A stretch of DNA of 64,000 nt from Pedobacter kyonggii (GTDB lineage Bacteria > Bacteroidota > Bacteroidia > Sphingobacteriales > Sphingobacteriaceae). Shown here one piece after another: positions 35,450 through 43,576 of the stretch (its first letter is position 1; every line of letters starts with the position of its first letter). Location: assembly GCF_004310665.1 (NCBI RefSeq), contig NZ_SIXF01000010.1, positions 1-64,000 of the forward strand, written 5' to 3'. Under the pieces are notes generated by a model that saw nothing but the letters and a program-made list of their open reading frames with translations, made no database searches and was not told where the DNA came from. Both the position numbers and the translations under genes were made by a program.

Positions 35450-35824
35450 TTAGTTTTTTAAATTGTATTGGTTAAATACCGAATTTGCAGTGATAATAAT
35501 TTGATCTAAACTTTGTTTATCAAAAAAATTTCTGTTCAACATATCAACCATATAAGTTAATTTATTGATATCAGTTGCTCGCATGGTAAACTGAAAACTT
35601 TTCATGCCATCTTTTATCGCCTGCTGAACGTAGTTACGTACAACCAGGAAAGATTTTCTGAATGCATATTCACCATCTAATTGCCCCTTAACTGGGTTTT
35701 GTCCATCAAGATTGCTATATTCATTTTGCATTCTTTGGTACATATCTGCGTTGATTCCTTGATTTTTAAGAACCCCCTTATAGTAGATCTTATTAAGTAA
35801 ATATTCGTATTCGTTGTGTTTCAT
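35450..35824 (-). CDS. Small hypothetical protein paired with the HsdR_N-like gene
   Basis: I do not recognise this 124-residue soluble protein. It is helical, rich in Asn/Tyr/Gln, with no signal, membrane segment or cysteine cluster. The spacing of 21 bp to the next gene suggests a two-gene operon, so it may be a partner of the nuclease-like protein. Other roles are equally possible. Confidence 0.65.
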   Translation of the reverse strand: MKHNEYEYLLNKIYYKGVLKNQGINADMYQRMQNEYSNLDGQNPVKGQLDGEYAFRKSFLVVRNYVQQAIKDGMKSFQFTMRATDINKLTYMVDMLNRNFFDKQSLDQIIITANSVFNQYNLKN

Positions 35825-36080
35825 GTGGAGGCTTGGTAGATGTAGGGGAATGTTTCTTTTGCTTTCGTTATTTTTTGGTTTTTAATAAATCTTTAACCCA
35901 GTATTGTATGGCCTGTTTATAATTATATTATCTACAGGCTACACAAGATTGGGCAGGCAGATGTTTTTCACAATTAGTAGTTTTCACTGCTAATTATTTT
36001 GTTTTTGGCAAACAGTTTAAAGATTATAAAAAGAAGGGGTCTGGATAATTTTTTTACATCAACTACCCAGAATATTACAC
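35825..36080. other. Gene-free spacer
   Basis: AT-rich, without a supported frame or strong hairpin. It separates the leftward nuclease-like pair from the rightward regulator and probably holds the promoter of the pair. Confidence 0.5.
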
Positions 36081-36112
36081 GAAACCTAGGTTTTTTTTAG
36101 ATGAAACCTGGG
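36081..36112 (+). promoter_or_regulatory. AAACC direct repeat upstream of LytTR regulator
   Basis: GAAACCTAGG and GAAACCTGGG are direct repeats with starts 22 bp apart (two helical turns), 85 bp upstream of the regulator start. LytTR-type proteins bind direct repeats on one helix face. A related pair is upstream of the histidine kinase (37351-37380). Probable autoregulatory site. Confidence 0.5.
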
Positions 36113-36130
36113 ATAAGTTTTTTTAGTGCA

Positions 36131-36163
36131 TTTGTTAATTCAATTCATTTTTATTTAACTTGC
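36131..36163 (+). promoter_or_regulatory. Bacteroidota-type promoter candidate
   Basis: TTTG (36131-36134) is followed 21 bp later by TAACTTG, close to the TTTG...TAnnTTTG consensus of Bacteroidota sigma factor. It is 20 bp downstream of the AAACC direct repeat and 35 bp upstream of the LytTR regulator gene. Confidence 0.4.
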
Positions 36164-36197
36164 ATTCAAATCAAATAAAACAAACATATTTATACTC

Positions 36198-36941
36198 ATG
36201 AATCTAAAATGCGTTGTTATAGACGACGAGCAACATGCAATCGAAGTATTAACTGACCACATTGCAGAAATGCCTGGTTTAACAGTTTTTAAAACTTTTA
36301 CCAGCCCTGTCCAAGCACTTACTGAGATCAGTATTGAGGACGAAATTGATTTATTGTTTATGGATATTGATATGCCAGGAATCAATGGATTGGAACTGGC
36401 TAAAAATATCAGAGAAAAAGCAAAATATTTGATTTTCACTACTGCTCATCCTGATTATGCCCTGCAGGCATTTGATGTACAATCAGATCAGTACTTATTA
36501 AAACCTATTTCCTTTGCGAAATTTGCACTGGGTATTGACAGGATTTTAAAAAAGGAAGCAAATAATCCCAAGGTTAGCACGAAAGAAGCTGATCAGGTAG
36601 CGGCCCTTTATATTAAAGGCGACCATAAATATGCTTTTTCTAACATCGCTATTGACGAAATACTTTACATCAAAGCGCTACAGAATTATATACAGATTAT
36701 TACTAAATCTGAAACCCACACTACCTATCTTACACTTAAGGAAATTGAAAAGGCCTTAGAAAACCACGCATTTATCCGTGTTAATAAATCGAACATTGTT
36801 GCTAAAGCGGCAATTAAAAAAGTAGATGGAAATATAATCCGTTTGGTAAATAACGAGATGATCCAAATTGGCGAAGGTTATAAAGAAGCTTTCTTCGCCT
36901 ATGTACAGAGCAGTTTGTTAAAATCTAATCGAAATCAATAG
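36198..36941 (+). CDS. LytTR-family response regulator
   Basis: A 247-residue regulator: receiver domain (1-118; acidic residues VIDDEQ, phospho-Asp56 in FMDIDMPG, KPISF lysine) and a LytTR DNA-binding domain (about 138-240, with DEILYIKALQNYIQI and the TYLTLKEIEKAL helix). The LytS-like kinase at 37406 on the same strand is its likely partner, though the two genes are separated by the leftward peptide genes. It probably controls the peptide genes and the dehydratase. Its start is set by ATG after an A/C-rich leader. Confidence 0.95.
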   Translation: MNLKCVVIDDEQHAIEVLTDHIAEMPGLTVFKTFTSPVQALTEISIEDEIDLLFMDIDMPGINGLELAKNIREKAKYLIFTTAHPDYALQAFDVQSDQYLLKPISFAKFALGIDRILKKEANNPKVSTKEADQVAALYIKGDHKYAFSNIAIDEILYIKALQNYIQIITKSETHTTYLTLKEIEKALENHAFIRVNKSNIVAKAAIKKVDGNIIRLVNNEMIQIGEGYKEAFFAYVQSSLLKSNRNQ

Positions 36942-36945
36942 TGTA

Positions 36946-37077
36946 TTAAATTACAACTAACCAACTGGTAGTTACTACCGATTGGCCCATATCAGTTGGG
37001 TTAGTAGAAAAATTATTTCTTGCTGCTATATTTTTATAAATGAAAACAGTTTTTTTGGTGAGTTTAATGGTTTTCAT
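36946..37077 (-). CDS. Candidate RiPP precursor peptide 1 (43 aa)
   Basis: Not in usual gene length ranges. Reading leftward from the ATG at 37077 gives 43 residues: MKTIKLTKKTVFIYKNIAAR followed by the block NNFSTNPTDMGQSVVTTSW and then LVVI. It shares the KKTVF.YKNI leader part and the entire 19-residue block with the second peptide. The leader recalls the K-L-x-K-K-T-I signature of Bacteroidota class I lanthipeptide leaders. The predicted core has seven Ser/Thr residues and no cysteine. A LanB-type dehydratase is encoded 1.4 kb away on the same strand. The stop lies 4 bp after the regulator's stop, in convergent orientation. Confidence 0.72.
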   Translation of the reverse strand: MKTIKLTKKTVFIYKNIAARNNFSTNPTDMGQSVVTTSWLVVI

Positions 37078-37111
37078 AAAATATTAAGTTAAAGGTATAA
37101 ATTATTGTTAA

Positions 37112-37261
37112 TTAGATCACATTAATCCAGCTAGTAGTTACTACTGATTGCCCCATGTCTGTTGGATTAGTAGAAAAATTATTCTGACCTTTAATGTTTT
37201 TATATACAAAAACAGTTTTTTTAGCAAGTTTAGCAGTAGTTGTTGTGTGTTGAACTTTCAT
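37112..37261 (-). CDS. Candidate RiPP precursor peptide 2 (49 aa)
   Basis: The ATG at 37261 opens a 49-residue frame: MKVQHTTTTAKLAKKTVFVY, KNIKGQ, the same block NNFSTNPTDMGQSVVTTSW as in peptide 1, then INVI. Between the paralogues the DNA of the block differs at third positions (for example GGC/GGG, TCG/TCA, ACC/ACT) while the protein is unchanged, which indicates selection on the peptide. The start is followed by a longer Thr-rich N-terminus than in peptide 1. The gene lies 34 bp upstream of peptide 1. The two share orientation and probably a transcript. Confidence 0.75.
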   Translation of the reverse strand: MKVQHTTTTAKLAKKTVFVYKNIKGQNNFSTNPTDMGQSVVTTSWINVI

Positions 37262-37350
37262 GGTGTATGTCTTTTATTGTTGTTAATTATTATTGTTATT
37301 AATTTCAGTAAAGGTGCAACAGAAAAACAGACAGCACTACTTTTTTACAC

Positions 37351-37380
37351 AAACCCTAGCTTTTAGGAGATAAAAACCCC
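37351..37380. promoter_or_regulatory. AAACCC direct repeat between kinase and peptide genes
   Basis: AAACCCTAGC (37351) and AAAACCCC (37373) form a direct repeat with starts about 23 bp apart, similar to the pair at 36081-36112 and sharing TAG..TTTT and AGAT between the halves. It lies 26 bp before the kinase start and about 90-120 bp upstream of the divergent peptide 2 start. It could be the LytTR regulator's site. Confidence 0.45.
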
Positions 37381-37405
37381 ATTTTAATAGATTTAAGAAT
37401 AAAAA

Positions 37406-38518
37406 ATGACTCTTTTAAACATCAAAGCATTCTTTAATAAGTACAGATTACACTTCATCATTTGGGGCTTTTATATTATTTATGAGATCTTAAGTCTAGG
37501 TTTTTCGACAAAATTTCAGCCTCTAGGAATCTACTTACTGGTGTATATCGCCAATGTAAGTATCTTCTATTCTCAAGCATTTTTACTACAGAAAATTGCA
37601 AGCGAGAAAAATGACTATCTCAAATTTGTCAAGATTCCGCTTCTAATTATAATAATGCTTCTGGCGTATATTACTTTAAGTTATATTCTTGTATTAATAT
37701 TTGGCAACATCGGCTTAATACCCCACGAATCGTGGAATTTTATTAGTGTCAGATTCATATTATCTTGTCTGTACCGGGCAATTTCGTACATAGTATTGGC
37801 TACCGGTTATGTTTATATTATCAAATCATTTCAGGATCAGAAGAAAGTAGAAGCATTAGAACGAGAAAACCTAGTTACCCAAATAGAAAAACAGGCATTG
37901 GAGAACGACCTTGTGCAATCGCAGAATAATTATCTGCGGAGTCAGATCAATCCACACTTTCTATTTAATACTTTAAACTTTATTTATAACGACGCCCGCA
38001 AAAAGGCACCTATGGCAGCAGATGCAATTATGAATCTGGCCGAAATGATGCGTTATGCCTTAAAACGTCCTGAAGCATCAGAGATGGTTCCACTAAGTGA
38101 AGAAATTGAGCAAATTGAACACCTGATCAATCTCCATAAACTCCGAACGGCTAACACAATTAATCTGGAACTTGAGGTAACGGGCGATATGTTCGGATTA
38201 AGATTTCCACCGCTTATCTTATTAACTTTGGTTGAGAACATATTTAAGCATGGAAATGTTTCTCACTCTACTCAACCGGCCCTTATTAAAATTGCTTACG
38301 AAAAGGATAACCTTAATATCAGTACCATAAACATGATTAATGATAATAAGGGCAAACAGACCGAAAGCCATCATGTAGGAATTGAAAATATAGGCAAGCG
38401 TCTTAGTAGTTTCTATGGCAATGATTATATATTCAGGTATTACAAAGACCCGCTTAACCGGTATATTACTGAAATAAGTGTAGCTGTTGTTAACCCCTTG
38501 GCCAAGTTAAACCGTTAA
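37406..38518 (+). CDS. LytS/AlgZ-type sensor histidine kinase
   Basis: The 370-residue kinase has four hydrophobic membrane segments (about 13-30, 40-62, 76-100, 118-140), a coiled coil (about 145-175) and the His_kinase domain with His184 in SQINPHFLFNTLNFI. A GHKL ATPase domain follows (LLTLVENIFKHGN, GIENIGKRL). No extracellular sensor domain is large, so the signal is likely sensed in the membrane. The stop codon overlaps the convergent stop of the dehydratase gene by 4 bp (TTAA shared). It is the probable partner of the LytTR regulator. Confidence 0.94.
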   Translation: MTLLNIKAFFNKYRLHFIIWGFYIIYEILSLGFSTKFQPLGIYLLVYIANVSIFYSQAFLLQKIASEKNDYLKFVKIPLLIIIMLLAYITLSYILVLIFGNIGLIPHESWNFISVRFILSCLYRAISYIVLATGYVYIIKSFQDQKKVEALERENLVTQIEKQALENDLVQSQNNYLRSQINPHFLFNTLNFIYNDARKKAPMAADAIMNLAEMMRYALKRPEASEMVPLSEEIEQIEHLINLHKLRTANTINLELEVTGDMFGLRFPPLILLTLVENIFKHGNVSHSTQPALIKIAYEKDNLNISTINMINDNKGKQTESHHVGIENIGKRLSSFYGNDYIFRYYKDPLNRYITEISVAVVNPLAKLNR

Positions 38519-41313
38519 GCTTTCATTGCATTTTGACGCTGAATATCTTTTAGCAGAAAATAGTACATTATCATTTCATGTGTCCGCTGATCTCTGCTGA
38601 AAAGTCTGTTTACGTGCATATGGATTAAATCGGTTAATAGCTTTAGTGCGTTTTCGGGAGCACATTGTTTAAGAACTTTGATAAACGAATCCGAAAACTC
38701 ATCGAAGCCCTGCGCCTGCGCTGTTGTTAATACCGTCCATTCTGTTTTACGAAACTCCTGATAATAGTTGTTTAATTGTTTAAAATCGGCAGCATCTAAT
38801 CGATGTTCCTCATTAAAACTATCAGACATTAATTTCACGATCTTATTGATAGCCAGCTTATCTATAATGTTAGAGTCGATAATATTAGAAATTAAAAGGC
38901 TACACAATTTATATTTGTTGAAATCATCGGTCTGAGTTTCTAAAAGCGATAATACAAATTCGCTATCTACGGCAAAATGCTGCTCAACATCTTCAATCAT
39001 GTTGCTGCCATAACGCTCTAACTCACGCTTATAGGTTTTAATCTGTACATCAGACACCAAACCTGAATTTAAAAACAATTCCAGATCATCCATGAGTTTT
39101 GATGTTAACAGCTGCCCATCCCTTGGATTGTTTAGTTGAACTCTAAACCTGATGTGGTTTCCAATTTCATTGTAGCGAATAAAAAACCACGATTTAACCT
39201 GATCAGTATGATTGGAGATGAAGGGCGCAATTATTTCTGCCAAAATCTGATCACCGCGTTGCTGGTGGCAATAAATTTCGAAATACAGCCATTCTTTACC
39301 TGGTAGGAAAAATCGTGTTACTTGAGCATTTGCCGATGTTTTAGCCAAACCGCGATAAATTTGTTCGCCATGACCTATACTTAAAACAAACTGAGCTAAA
39401 TAGGGTTTAGTTGCTTCATCAACCACGATGCTGTTTTGGGGCAGTAACATTTCTTCTATGTAAGTACTTCCATGTTTTTGCAGGTATTGCAGAAAAGCAT
39501 TTATATCATCGTCCTTTTGTAGTGCAAAGCATAATGTTTGATCGGATATACCTGCTTTAAAATATTCGCTAACACCTAAATTGCTCAGGTATGACCTACA
39601 GTTGTCGACGGATAGCGACTTTTGATCGGCACCTAAAAGGGCTTCTTTCTTAACCCTCCATTTATTACTGCTTAAAACAATATTTTGATATTGTAACCTT
39701 GGATAATAATCCAAATCAGGGAAAACAGTATCAAGTGGAAAGGAAAGATTTGTTTGTAAGCCTTGATGTTGCAAATCGCACAGTAACCTAAATACAGAAA
39801 GATCTGAACGGATGTAGTTGTACGCAGAAGCCATTCTTGGTACGAGCCGTTTATTTAAATGCTTGGAGCGAAGAATAATCTCTGTACCATGAATTGAAAT
39901 CTGTATATCATTTAAGGCAAGTGGCGATGATGAGGTATCAAAATTTAAGATTGATAATTGATGTCCATAAATCAGTTTTCGCCTGTTTACATTATCTACA
40001 TTGGCCTCCACCATATAGGCCACATCAAAAAATAGCACCTCGGGGTTTGCTTGTTGTTCTGCGCCCGCAATCTCTTTAGCATACTGTGTTACATCATCGG
40101 CTGCCATTGTAAATCTTCCGCTTAATGCATTTGATGTTGCTCCACCTATCTGTTCGATAAAAATCAAATCGTCATGAACAGACATTACCATGCTGAATGA
40201 ATTTGGTAAAGCTGCTAACTTCTGATTCGGCGTCAAGGTAAGTTTGTTCAGATAAACAGTTTTACCTTTTTCAAAGTTTTGTTCTGTCAGATAAGTTTTT
40301 AAAGCTGTTTTAATATTTTCTGTCTCTGGTTTTTTCGGCGGCTTAGTATTGAAGCGTGTGATAAACTCGCTATTTTGACCAGCTTGCTCCAGCTCATGGT
40401 AGCCTACACCCATTTCGGGATCTAGTGCCAATAAAAGTGGTACTTCCTGATCTTCAAATTTCTTTTTAAACCTGATCTGAAACTGGCTAAGGGCATCTCG
40501 ATCTTTTGCGGGCATCACACCATGGAGCATATTGATCAAACCCGGAATAGCCTGAAACAAACGTTCACTAATACTACCCGATAAAACTTTACGTTCGGCG
40601 ATAAGATATTTTGGCAACTCAGCCGTAGCAGTAATCCCTAAACGTTCAAAATAATCATCACCTATAATATTGGGGTCGTAGTTGGTAAAAACAAGCTGTA
40701 AATCGTGCATATCCTGTAGTAAACCAAAAAGGTTTTCAGTTTCAGCATCATTTAAATTTAATTGTTTTGCCAGATCGTTAAGCCTAATCGGTGTTAAGCA
40801 AGCAGCCAATATTTGCTTTACAAAGTCGTCTTGATCTAACTCAGCAAGTTCAAAAACACCATCGGTACAGGCTATATAACGGATACTGTTGGGTGTTAAA
40901 TAATAACTGCTGTTACTAAATATGAGGCAGTTCTTTCGCAGCACTTCTGCCAATGGCAATTGAATATTATTTTTATAAGGCCAATCTACCAGTTCGCGTA
41001 CGTTTTGGGTTTCTTCAACTACTATTCGGCTTTCTGATTGCTTAATCGCGTTACTTAACAAACTAAAACCAGCAAAAGTTCCGTAAGGGGTTGACCGGAA
41101 TTTTGCACGGTTAAAATATTTCCAGATGGTAAAATAAACTTTAGGTGGAAGATCTTTTAGTTCGTTTGCCTTTACTTCTTTTATCGTTTCGTAAAAAGCT
41201 TTGGAAGATATTGAAATGGCCAATTTTAATTCCTCCCAACAATCTACCAGTTCAGATTGATATGAAAATTTAGGTGTTCTAAAAATTATTGTTGGTTGGA
41301 TATTAAGCTGCAT
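38515..41313 (-). CDS. LanB-type lantibiotic dehydratase
   Basis: A 932-residue protein with both parts of class I lanthipeptide dehydratases. The N-terminal glutamylation domain (about 1-640) shows FRTPKFSY at the start and YFNRAKFRSTPYGTFAGFSLL (66-86), the R-x-TP-x-G-x-F-AG element. The C-terminal elimination (SpaB_C) domain, about 670-925, has KEWLYFEIYC, WFFIRYNEIGNHIRFRVQ and TYKRELERYGSNMIEDVEQHF. The enzyme would use glutamyl-tRNA to dehydrate Ser/Thr of the two peptides. No LanC cyclase, protease or ABC exporter is encoded nearby. The gene has its own upstream region of 200 bp, after a terminator. Confidence 0.9.
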   Translation of the reverse strand: MQLNIQPTIIFRTPKFSYQSELVDCWEELKLAISISSKAFYETIKEVKANELKDLPPKVYFTIWKYFNRAKFRSTPYGTFAGFSLLSNAIKQSESRIVVEETQNVRELVDWPYKNNIQLPLAEVLRKNCLIFSNSSYYLTPNSIRYIACTDGVFELAELDQDDFVKQILAACLTPIRLNDLAKQLNLNDAETENLFGLLQDMHDLQLVFTNYDPNIIGDDYFERLGITATAELPKYLIAERKVLSGSISERLFQAIPGLINMLHGVMPAKDRDALSQFQIRFKKKFEDQEVPLLLALDPEMGVGYHELEQAGQNSEFITRFNTKPPKKPETENIKTALKTYLTEQNFEKGKTVYLNKLTLTPNQKLAALPNSFSMVMSVHDDLIFIEQIGGATSNALSGRFTMAADDVTQYAKEIAGAEQQANPEVLFFDVAYMVEANVDNVNRRKLIYGHQLSILNFDTSSSPLALNDIQISIHGTEIILRSKHLNKRLVPRMASAYNYIRSDLSVFRLLCDLQHQGLQTNLSFPLDTVFPDLDYYPRLQYQNIVLSSNKWRVKKEALLGADQKSLSVDNCRSYLSNLGVSEYFKAGISDQTLCFALQKDDDINAFLQYLQKHGSTYIEEMLLPQNSIVVDEATKPYLAQFVLSIGHGEQIYRGLAKTSANAQVTRFFLPGKEWLYFEIYCHQQRGDQILAEIIAPFISNHTDQVKSWFFIRYNEIGNHIRFRVQLNNPRDGQLLTSKLMDDLELFLNSGLVSDVQIKTYKRELERYGSNMIEDVEQHFAVDSEFVLSLLETQTDDFNKYKLCSLLISNIIDSNIIDKLAINKIVKLMSDSFNEEHRLDAADFKQLNNYYQEFRKTEWTVLTTAQAQGFDEFSDSFIKVLKQCAPENALKLLTDLIHMHVNRLFSRDQRTHEMIMYYFLLKDIQRQNAMKA

Positions 41314-41429
41314 TGAATTTAAATGATAGGCGAAAAATACAAAGATTAATTTAAAAAGTTATCAATTGACAGTTTTCAGTTTGCAGTTCCATACGCACAA
41401 TCCTACAATTGTGGATTAAAAATTCAGTG

Positions 41430-41512
41430 GTACATAGGTCTGCGGTTAGTCGGGATTTGCAATCCCTTCTATAAGGATTTCACATTTAGTGGACTATAAA
41501 TCCAGACCAGCG
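41430..41512. repeat. REP-like palindrome
   Basis: GTCGGGATTTGCAATCCC is mirrored, with mismatches, by GGACTATAAATCCAGACC across about 60 bp. The left arm also contains the GGGATTTGCAATCCC internal palindrome. Elements of this kind are associated with IS200-like REP transposases in Bacteroidota. The region is otherwise empty of genes. Confidence 0.5.
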
Positions 41513-41514
41513 CA

Positions 41515-41547
41515 CAAAAAAGCCATCTTCTTTTCAGGAAGATGGCT
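41515..41547 (-). terminator. Terminator of the adhesin/PorP/OmpA operon
   Basis: On the minus strand AGCCATCTTC, a short loop and GAAGATGGCT lead into six T residues, 21 bp after the OmpA-like gene's stop codon. It separates the adhesin operon from the dehydratase gene. Confidence 0.85.
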
Positions 41548-41567
41548 CACCGGGATGTTAATTGTAT

Positions 41568-43568
41568 TTATTTTTTGGTTACTTTAAATTCTGTTCTTCT
41601 ATTTTTAGCTCTTCCTGTGGGATTATCCTTTTTCTTGCGTTTCACTACGATTTCGTTTGGTGCAATTGGCATTGATTCTCCATAACCTTTAGAAGTCATT
41701 CTAGCAGCCGCAATTCCTTTACTTTCTAAATAATCGGTACAAGATTTAGCCCTCCTGTTGGATAGATCTAAGTTGTACTCATCGGTTCCGATATTGTCGG
41801 TATGAGAACCCAACTCAATTTCCATTTCGGGATTATCTTCCATAATCGGAATTAGGAAGTCTAATACTTTTTTAGAAGGCTCGGTAAGTTCGGCACTGTT
41901 AAATTCGTAATAAACATTATCCAAAGCCATTGGGATACCTAACTTGAAAGGACTTAAGCAATAATCTTTATAAATTAAGGTATCTGCTTTTGCCAATTCT
42001 TCGTAAGGATAGTTTTTAGTAATTGCGAAATAATTATCTTTCGCAAAAAGCAATTTGATTGGTCTTTTCGAATCTACTTTAAATTTGTATACGCCATCGG
42101 TGCCTGTTGTAATTTTCTGAGCACCTTCTGCATTGGTAAGTGTAACATTTGCACCTGCTAATGGCAATTTAGTTTTACAGTCAGTTAAAATACCTGCAAT
42201 TGAGAAGTATCCTTTTTCCACTTCAAATACCTCTAAACAGCATGATGATTCGCGATCAGAACTGATATATCCTTTTGTTCCCTTATCATCTGTTGCAGTA
42301 AAGTAAAGATCATCTTTTGATGAGTTAAATGGATAACCTGCATTTTTTGGCTTGGTCCAATCTACAAGATCGCCTTCTGATTCAAAGAAATCGAGACCAC
42401 CAAAACCTATTCTACCATCGGTACTGAACAATAACTTTTTCGTTAATGGGTTGTAATATGGTGCACGTTCATCATCTTCAGTATTAATGGTTGGACCAAA
42501 GTTTACTGCCTGCCCTAAAGATCCATCTTCGCGAACGGTACAATACCAAAGATCGTACTTACCATAACCACCGCTTCTATCAGATGAGAAAAGCAGGAAT
42601 TTACCATCGCTGGTTACAAATGGTTGAGTTGAATTAAAATCTTTACTGTTTACCTGTAAACCAACTGGCAGTGGGTCTGCCCATTTATCACCTGTTTTTT
42701 TAGAAGAGTAAATGGCATATTTTTCTTTATCCTTCCAAGCTGTAAAGTACACTGTACTTCCATCAGGAGTAAAAGCAGCAGCAGCAACTTCCATGTTTTT
42801 AGGGAAACTGATATCGATTTTTCTTACTGCAATATCAGCCGAAGATAATTCGCCCTTAGCTGCATAAATATTATTTAGGAATGGATTGGTTTTAGTTGAT
42901 ACCTGAACTTCTCCAGCATCTGTTTTAACCATGTCTTTTTTACTACCTACAGCAACCGGACGGGATGAAGTAAAATACAACTCATTGTTGATTTTAACTG
43001 GAGCATAATTAGAGCCTAAACCATTTACATTACCAGGTACTTTTTTAACTTGTACCATGCGTGGAAAACGCATTTCTTCAATCGCAAATTTGCACGATTC
43101 GATTTCTTTTTGAGCGTCTTTTACTAAAGCATCACCAGGATTTTTTTGGATAAACTGCTGAAAAGCATCGATAGCCAGGTTAAATTTTTTATTTGCCCTT
43201 AAGCTTTCTGCATAATAATATAGCGCCTTTCTAAAACGTGTATTGGTGAAGGTGATCGCTATGGCATAATATTTTTCAGCCTCGTTAAATTCCCTATACA
43301 ACCTACTAGATTCTGCAAGGTTATAAATCGATCCTTCATAATCGTCTATCACTTTATCATCAGTAGCTGATTTCCTTTCCATACCGTACGGTAAAATGGC
43401 CTGGGTACTGTCTCCAGTAATTTTTAAGGCTTTTTTATAAAAAGTAGATGCTGCATAGTAATCCTTATTTTCGAAATAAGTATCTGCAACCTTTTTATAA
43501 TTCACCACATACTGTGCGTTTGCAAAACCGCCAAATGCCACTAACAAAAAGAGTAATATTTTTTTCAT
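41568..43568 (-). CDS. OmpA-family protein with TPR and PD40 repeats
   Basis: A 666-residue exported protein. Parts in order: signal peptide (MKKILLFLLVAFGGFANA), TPR-like helices (about 20-155), WD40-like beta-propeller repeats with SSDRSGGYGKYDLWYC and STDGRIGFGGLDFF (about 170-460), a carboxypeptidase regulatory-like beta domain (ILTDCKTKLPLAGANVTLTNA) and a C-terminal OmpA peptidoglycan-binding domain (ELGSHTDNIGTDEYNLDLSNRRA). I start at the second methionine, which gives the signal peptide and avoids the 16-bp overlap with the upstream gene. Such proteins accompany PorP/SprF and type IX-secreted adhesins. Confidence 0.93.
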   Translation of the reverse strand: MKKILLFLLVAFGGFANAQYVVNYKKVADTYFENKDYYAASTFYKKALKITGDSTQAILPYGMERKSATDDKVIDDYEGSIYNLAESSRLYREFNEAEKYYAIAITFTNTRFRKALYYYAESLRANKKFNLAIDAFQQFIQKNPGDALVKDAQKEIESCKFAIEEMRFPRMVQVKKVPGNVNGLGSNYAPVKINNELYFTSSRPVAVGSKKDMVKTDAGEVQVSTKTNPFLNNIYAAKGELSSADIAVRKIDISFPKNMEVAAAAFTPDGSTVYFTAWKDKEKYAIYSSKKTGDKWADPLPVGLQVNSKDFNSTQPFVTSDGKFLLFSSDRSGGYGKYDLWYCTVREDGSLGQAVNFGPTINTEDDERAPYYNPLTKKLLFSTDGRIGFGGLDFFESEGDLVDWTKPKNAGYPFNSSKDDLYFTATDDKGTKGYISSDRESSCCLEVFEVEKGYFSIAGILTDCKTKLPLAGANVTLTNAEGAQKITTGTDGVYKFKVDSKRPIKLLFAKDNYFAITKNYPYEELAKADTLIYKDYCLSPFKLGIPMALDNVYYEFNSAELTEPSKKVLDFLIPIMEDNPEMEIELGSHTDNIGTDEYNLDLSNRRAKSCTDYLESKGIAAARMTSKGYGESMPIAPNEIVVKRKKKDNPTGRAKNRRTEFKVTKK

Positions 43569-43576
43569 TTGATTAA

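Noticed and set aside
37148-37366. 72-codon plus-strand frame over the second peptide gene
   Set aside because: It is antisense to the conserved peptide block and its own product is not shared with the parallel region at 36961, where the peptide gene is conserved.
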